The notes under the pieces were generated by a model. It searched no databases. It was not told the DNA's origin and was given only the letters and a program-made list of their open reading frames with translations. DNA of 64,000 nt from Phallus indusiatus (taxonomy: Eukaryota; Basidiomycota; Agaricomycetes; Phallales; Phallaceae): the NCBI GenBank assembly GCA_027605045.1, contig JAQFWX010000044.1, positions 82,111 through 146,110 of the forward strand, given 5' to 3'. The position numbers and the translations under genes were made by a program. The stretch's first letter is position 1; each line of letters opens with the position of its first letter. Positions 57,987 through 64,000 of the stretch are shown here, in pieces.

Positions 57987-58643
57987 CTAGGTTCGTCCAA
58001 AAATGTTGGAACAAACTCGTCGGATATTTCGGAAGGATCGTTTGGTGGGAGAAGAGGGGTTGGAACGATTAGGGAAAGACTGCATTGGAGAAGTGTCGAA
58101 TGATAAGGGGGAGAATCGCGATGGTGGGGTATCTTCTGGAATAGGATTCGTGGGTCTGGAAGGGCTAAGTTTTTGAGTACTCATGCCCTTCATGATTACC
58201 CATCGACTTGGCACGTCCAGGACTAAGAACGTAAACTTGAATCCTTCTTGAGTTGCTAACCATATTCGATACGAGTCTCGTTTTGCTGATTCTGGTGTCA
58301 AATATATGTTAACAACTGTAAACCAGTTTAATTGCTCCTCGATATAAACTTTCTCTCCAAACATGATCCCGGGGTGAACCAGATCCGAACTTCTGCACTG
58401 ACGGATAACGATAGGTGAAGGTTCCTTTGGTAAGTGCGTGTCCCGATCGAGGTCGAGGCTTGCATATTGGGAACTATAGATATACAAAGTTGTAAAAAGA
58501 TCCAAATCGTATGTCCTGGGACTGGAAGGCGAATAGCGAAAAGGAGATATAGACTCATTATCAGAAGGAATCGGTGATTCGGTGGAGGAATCTGGAATTG
58601 GCAAGGAGATTGATGAGGAGTAATGGAACGAAAACGTAGTCAT
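57987..58643 (-). CDS. Hypothetical protein, tandem pair member 2 (218 aa)
   Basis: Single-exon gene from ATG 58643 to its stop at 57987, same strand and 105 bp upstream of its partner. A Ser/Pro-rich N-terminus (SSTESPIPSDNESISPFRYS) leads to a domain of about 100 residues (YDLDLFTTLYIYSSQYASLD; IMFGEKVYIEEQLNWFTVV; GFKFTFLVLDVPSRWVIM), then a Ser/Pro/Arg tail ending in a basic RNIRRVCSNIF helix. Similar in outline to the 57291-57881 protein, suggesting an old tandem duplication. No known family; function unknown. Confidence 0.6.
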   Translation of the reverse strand: MTTFSFHYSSSISLPIPDSSTESPIPSDNESISPFRYSPSSPRTYDLDLFTTLYIYSSQYASLDLDRDTHLPKEPSPIVIRQCRSSDLVHPGIMFGEKVYIEEQLNWFTVVNIYLTPESAKRDSYRIWLATQEGFKFTFLVLDVPSRWVIMKGMSTQKLSPSRPTNPIPEDTPPSRFSPLSFDTSPMQSFPNRSNPSSPTKRSFRNIRRVCSNIFGRT

Positions 58644-59339
58644 TTTTATTGTTTTGAATTTTTGAGGTTGGTGTTGTCGATATGGGTTTTCTGGATGATT
58701 AGAACTCCGCTTTGAACAAAAAGAACCTTCCCTAATTAGGAAGATTTTGGTGCGCGACAGCGAATGAAGGTAGAGCTATTCATTTTTATTATCGTGTCAC
58801 AACGATGCCCTTGCGCGTTAATATCTAAGGGCCCAATTCAACGGCCGGAACCTTCCCGGCGTACATGCCGCCATGCTTTATGCTGATTTCTGACTCTAGA
58901 TAGGTTTCGGAGAATGGTTTGAGCTTTTGTGGAGCTAGTGGTCTTCAAACCTCCTTAAGACCTGGTTCATGATTCGTAGACATCGCCAGCTGATTTATCA
59001 ATTCATTATGTTAGGGTTTCTGTTTTGAGGCAGCTTCTTCGCACCATATTCGAGATCATCTATTGCACACCTTCGAGTTCGGAAGGGCTGCATTAGAACT
59101 CCTCGTAGTGAGTGGGAACTCTGAATCCAGTGGTTCTAGATGCGTCGACACTGATAGAAGTTATGTAGCGCCCCGGAATGGAGACGTAAAAGTGAACATG
59201 AGGATGCGACGAAACAACGAGGCGACGTGTACGAAGTGAGATAAGAATAGGGCTCAGATCACGTTCATGGCGCTCAAGCGCAGCTTTTCACTTTCTCGAA
59301 TCTCAATCGCGGTGCTCGGTGATTACAACCTTGAACAAT
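58644..59339 (+). promoter_or_regulatory. Promoter region of NLR copy 2 (block d, copy 2)
   Basis: From about 58760 the sequence is a diverged copy of 45119-45789 up to the start codon. The first 115 bp are the start-side flank of the minus-strand hypothetical gene, so this short segment also serves as a divergent promoter. Confidence 0.75.
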
Positions 59340-62300
59340 ATGGCAACTTCGACGGAGGGTATCATAATTTCTGGTAACTTCGTTCTTCACTCAAGCTCCG
59401 TTTTATCTCATCCGGGACTGAAGATGTTCGCTTGACTAAACCTTCACCCCCATGGAAATACAACACCAAGGTCCAGATAGTGATCACGTACGGCAGCGAG
59501 ACGAGGAAAAGCAAAAAAACTGCGTTCAAGGAACGTGACCCCTGTATAATCTGGGACGAGTCTTTCTTTTTGTATGTCAAAGACTACAATCCTTTTGATT
59601 CCAACTTTTCACTTTACATTCTCAGCGTTGGTGAACTTACTGACGACACTGTCATCACTTTTACCATTGTCCGGGTCTATCCATTTATAATACGAAACAC
59701 CGCAATTGACTCGTGCGAACATCGGGTCATTGACCTCCTTAAGATGCAAAACAGCTCTGGTTAGTTCAATCATCGAAAGCATTGCCGTTAATCTAACCCT
59801 TATACGATTGCAGGCTCATGTGAATTAGACGTTGTTGGAAAGTGTCAATTAACATTCAAGATTGAGAAATCACCCGACGTTGTTGCGAGCCCGATACAAC
59901 AAGTAATAGCCGCATCAGAAACCCTAAGGAAAACAGGAGTCTTATCTGAGGTTTCAAATTCTATCACCTCCGCGGTGCAGATGTATAATGATAATGAGGA
60001 GACGTGGTCGTCGTTCCTCGACAAATTCCAGGTTTTTATGAGGGCAATGGATGAAATTTCCGAGGTAGTTCCGTTAGCAAACATACCTTCGTCTTTTTTA
60101 AAGTTGTTTTTTCAGATAAGCCCGTATGTGAAGGTGGCTTGGAGTGTACTGTCTGTTATTCCCAAGGTAGAACCATGTTATTGTTCTCGTAGACATACCA
60201 AGCTACATATATTTTATTAGACAATCATTGCAAAAAAAAATCGCGATGACAAAATTAAACAGCTATGCGACAAACTGGAGGACGTTTACAACTACATTAC
60301 GGATGCGAAACGACTACCCGAGCTTACCAATACCCAGTCTAAGACACTTTCCAAGGTGGTTCAGCAAACCACTGAATGCGCGTATTTTATACGAGCATAT
60401 TGTGCAGAAGATGCAGGTTGTTGTTCTATGATGTCTTGTAATTGTGAAATCATGTCTGATTTTCGAGCGCTAGTTCATAACATACTGAAAGGAATCATGG
60501 GGGGTGCGGACCGCAAGATCCAAGACTTCAACGACACGTTTGACCGCCTTATGGAAAACATGAAAAATTCGGTCAATCTTGAAACGAGTATTGTGACACT
60601 TCGTGTGAAAGAAGGTGTTGATAAATTAGGTACGTTTACATTAATCAGATATCATTATCAGTTATTCAAAATCTCGCCGTTTCGCTATAAGACCTCAAGG
60701 ACATGCTCTATGGCGGCAGTTACCCTGAACCTGGGAAACAATGCCTACCGGGAACTCGCAAAACGTTGATCGAAGATATACTGAGAGATATTAACAACGA
60801 CGCATCGTCACAGATTCTCGTCGTGAGTGGACAAGCGGGAGTAGGAAAGTCAACGATGGCGCATACCATCGCTGGAATGTTCAAAGAACAAAACCGACTC
60901 GGGTCCATGTTCTGTTTCAACAGGAATTTCCCAAACAAGCGAAATTGTCTTTTCAGCAGCATATCGCTTGACTTGGCAGATAGCGATGCTTTGTGGCGAG
61001 AAGGATTGATCAGGATTGTCACTGATAACACTGCGATTCGGAAGACCGAGGATCCCGAAACGCAATTCAACGAATTTATTGTCAAGCCTTCTAAAAACGT
61101 GGCGACTATTGGGCCGGTAGTCATCGTTGTGGACGCGCTGGACGAAAGTGGAGACCGTAGCGAACGTGAAAAAACCTTGAGAATCCTCTTTTGCAGATGG
61201 ACGGAACTTCCGAAGAACTATCGTGTAATTGTGACCACGCGCCCTGAACAGGACATCGTGTATCAATGCGAAAAATTCGGTATTTCACGTAAACAGATGG
61301 GCGATATTGACTCGGATGAAACGTATCACGATATCAAAGCCTACGTCTCGAATCGTCTGGATTCGATATCATCAACTCTGGACGGTATAGACAAAAACTG
61401 GCGCAGTATACTGGCCAAGAACGCGCAAGGCCTTTTCCAATGGGCTCAGACAGCTTGCAGGTTTATTGATACTACCGTCACGCATCCAGAACTCATACGG
61501 GAAAACTGGAAAACTTGCGTGTCGAATTCTTCGTCGTCGCTATACAAGCTATATCATGAGATTATATTGAGCCAACCAGAATCCCGGTACCTCTGGTTTA
61601 AAGAACAGTTCAAGGTGATCGTAGGAGCAATTGTAACTGCGCGAGAGCCCCTCTCAATCCACGCGCTACAAAATATTTTGGGGGATGATATTAAAGATAT
61701 CAGGTCTATACTCAGGCCATTCGGTTCATTCTTTTCTGGCATTTATGACTCGTCTACTCTGGTGCAACCTCTTCACACCTCGTTATTCGATTTTTTCACG
61801 ACCGAAAAATTCTTTGGAAAAGACGAAGAAGACGGCGAAAAAATAAATGAATACTACATCAACACGTCAGATCAAACCCAGATGACACTTGGTTGTCTCT
61901 CCGTGATGAATAGGATGCTCTGCTTCAACATTTGTCACCTTGAGACATCACACCTGCGCAACGAGGATGTGCCCAATTTGGAATCACGTGTCAACGAAGC
62001 CATTCCGGTCCATTTGTCGTATTCGTGTCGTTTTTGGACCTTTCATCTTCGGTCTTCGCCTGTTAGTGGAGAACTGATTCATGCAGTCCGGACATTGATG
62101 GATGACAAACTGATGTATTATTTTGAGGCACTCAGTTTGTTGAAAGTGTTCCAGGTTCATGATGAGCAAGGTTCCTTAGCAATGCGGGATATAGTGAATT
62201 GGTGTAAAGTGAGTGATCCTCTATCTGTTATATTTTTTATAGCTGAATGAGGTGATAGGATGCAGATACTGACCTAGCTCAAGACGCAATGGACGCATGG

Positions 62301-64000
62301 GAGTTTGCATTTGATTTTGGAGACGTGATGAATGAGAGCACACCACATATCTATCTATCGGCCCTTCCCTTTACTCCTCGCAGTTCGTTTGTATCCAGAA
62401 AGTATCTGGAAAGGTTCCCTAGACTGTTCACGTTCGATGTTGGTCAACCTATCGGCTCACGCAGAATCGGATTCATACGAAGAGGTATCGGTACAAAGAT
62501 TGCTCTTTCTCTGAAAAGCGAATATATCGCAAGTACAACCATATCCAAACTTTATGTATGGGACTACGTAACGGGGGAGGAGCATAATACGGCTTACGGA
62601 CGTCACTCTGATTCGTATGTTTGCAACATGGTATTTTCCCATGATGGTGAATTGGTGTACTGTTGTTTTAGAAACGGTGATATTCTAATATGGAATATGG
62701 GAACAAAAGAGGCGGGAATAGAGAGATATGCGGAGATAGTCGGTACCAAGTGTCATCGTTGTGCCATCTCTTCGGACGGGGGCTTTATATTATGGTCCAC
62801 AGAAGGGAGACTGCACCTACTATTCGATCGAACAAGTCGTCAGGTGGTCAAACGCTTCGAAGAGGGGTATTCTGATCCTGCCATTTCTCCCAACGGAGAC
62901 TGGATTGCTTTCCGTCGCTACTCCGAAAACCAGCTGTACATATGGAATACTAGAAACGAGACGCAGCACGTCGTGCCCTGTCATAATTTATGGCATCTGC
63001 AACTCACTAACAACTACATTGCATTCAACCAAAGCGAAGGTTACGCCCCGATAGAGATCTGGGATCTACGGACAAGCACTAAAGTCACCGAGATTCAACA
63101 CGGGCCGGGGGTCGTACACTTTTGTTTGTCCCCTGATGATCAATATATCCTATCTACCTCCGCCGAAATGTACTCAATTTGGAGCGTGTCTACGGGAAAA
63201 CTAATCAGTAGATCCTATGCAGACGATAACATTTGCTGTTTGGGGTTCTCACACGATTCAAAATCAATTGTGCTGTTGACAGGCAGAGTCACATCTTTGT
63301 TCAAGACAATCCGCATTCATTCATGGGATGAATTTATAGAACCGATCCATCCGCACAACAATGAAATTGAGGAAGTGTGTGCAATCTGGCTGCGGGGTTC
63401 ATATCTCATTCTTCAGTATATAACAATTCTCGACGAGTATCGCCTCCGAATCTTAGATATGATGACAACAATCTTTGACACCGACCTGCGAGTCTATGTA
63501 GATGTTGATGTTTATCCTGAAGAAGAAAATGTCTGCGTGGGGTACATTAGCAGGCGGGGACTCTGTCTTTGGAAGGAAAAAGAAGGCGAGATTGTTATAG
63601 ATGGATCAGCCCGTTCAAACATCAGCGTCGTGTGTTTGGACAACTATCTTATTTCCGGACGCGAAAAAACCATTTCAATATGGGATAGTCGTACGCACAA
63701 ATTGGTTCGTGGACCAATCGACTTACCATATGAACTGAGAACCCTTCTACCCGTGCGAGGTACCCGCTTTGCTCTCGTATATGGCAGATATCATGATAAA
63801 ATGGAAATTCGGGAATGCGAATCAGGTGACAGAGTAGGGGAAATGGTTACATTCGAATCAGAGTCTATCTTTTCCTCGATTGCCGTTTCTGCCAACAGGG
63901 AACATATCATATGCGTTTCAAAGAATAGTGTCGATACACTAGATCTAACAGGAGCGAGAGTGAGCTCGATTCGATTAAGATACCTTCGTACAGACGCTCC
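59340..64000 (+). CDS. STAND/NLR protein: C2 - helical - NACHT - WD40 (copy 2, partial)
   Basis: Paralogue of the gene at 45790 with the same exon layout: short first exon 59340-59358, next exon from 59424, NACHT exon ending at about 62208, WD40 exon from about 62259 that stays open to the window end. C2 domain VQIVITYGSETRKSK and DPCIIWDESFFLYVKD; NACHT P-loop SGQAGVGKSTMAHT, Walker B IVVDALDESGD, RVIVTTRPEQD. The WD40 part is present to a point matching about residue 1430 of copy 1, so the 3' end lies outside the window. No frameshift or premature stop was found in the spliced frame. Differences from copy 1 are spread through NACHT but cluster in the WD40 part and there mostly change amino acids. 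Confidence 0.88.

Overview
The window is a piece of nuclear chromosome from a filamentous basidiomycete, most likely an Agaricomycete. Almost every gene is split by many short introns (about 45-70 bp, GT...AG), spacing is tight, and the gene content is typical of that group: a Zn2Cys6 regulator with a fungal-specific transcription factor domain, an SUC/GPH-type sugar transporter, Urc4, a fungal acid phosphatase and large NACHT-WD STAND proteins. No rRNA, tRNA, CRISPR array or bacterial-type operon was seen. Gene models were built by hand from reading frames and splice signals, so outer limits are firmer than individual small exons.

1-13.7 kb: a recyclin-1/Sec10-like F-box protein (minus) diverges from an F-box gene of unknown target (plus). 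After a 2.3 kb gap come a small cysteine-rich protein and the uracil-catabolism gene urc4 (plus), which converges on an SUC-type sugar/H+ symporter (minus). 13.7-18.7 kb is a 5 kb stretch without a recognisable gene. 18.7-25.1 kb holds a Zn2Cys6 transcription factor (plus) convergent with a Csn12/Thp1-like PCI protein (minus). 25.1-28.0 kb is again empty, followed by one doubtful small gene and a secreted acid phosphatase (minus). 31.5-44.1 kb is dense housekeeping: a Rad5/Rad16-type SNF2 ATPase, HMG-CoA lyase, a USP25/28-like protein without its catalytic cysteine, Hikeshi/Opi10, a SUZ-domain protein and an M20 metallodipeptidase. A 484 bp pogo/Tc1-like MITE with TA target duplication sits between HMG-CoA lyase and the USP-like gene.

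44.1-64 kb is the accessory, fast-evolving part. Two closely related STAND/NLR genes lie in direct orientation, starting 13,550 bp apart: C2 domain, helical N-terminal region, NACHT NTPase, degenerate WD40 propeller. The first is complete (about 1,660 aa); the second runs off the window end. The duplication includes about 1.1 kb of upstream sequence. Those upstream blocks occur contiguously before copy 1 and in the same order but spread over about 7.7 kb before copy 2. The spacers hold an NLR relic, anonymous DNA and a 2.3 kb block with two tandem, mutually similar, intronless genes of unknown function. Codon-by-codon comparison of the two NLRs shows a strong local excess of amino-acid-changing over silent differences in the WD40 part but not around the P-loop, as expected of a recognition domain under diversifying selection. 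This locus is the best candidate for something not yet described.
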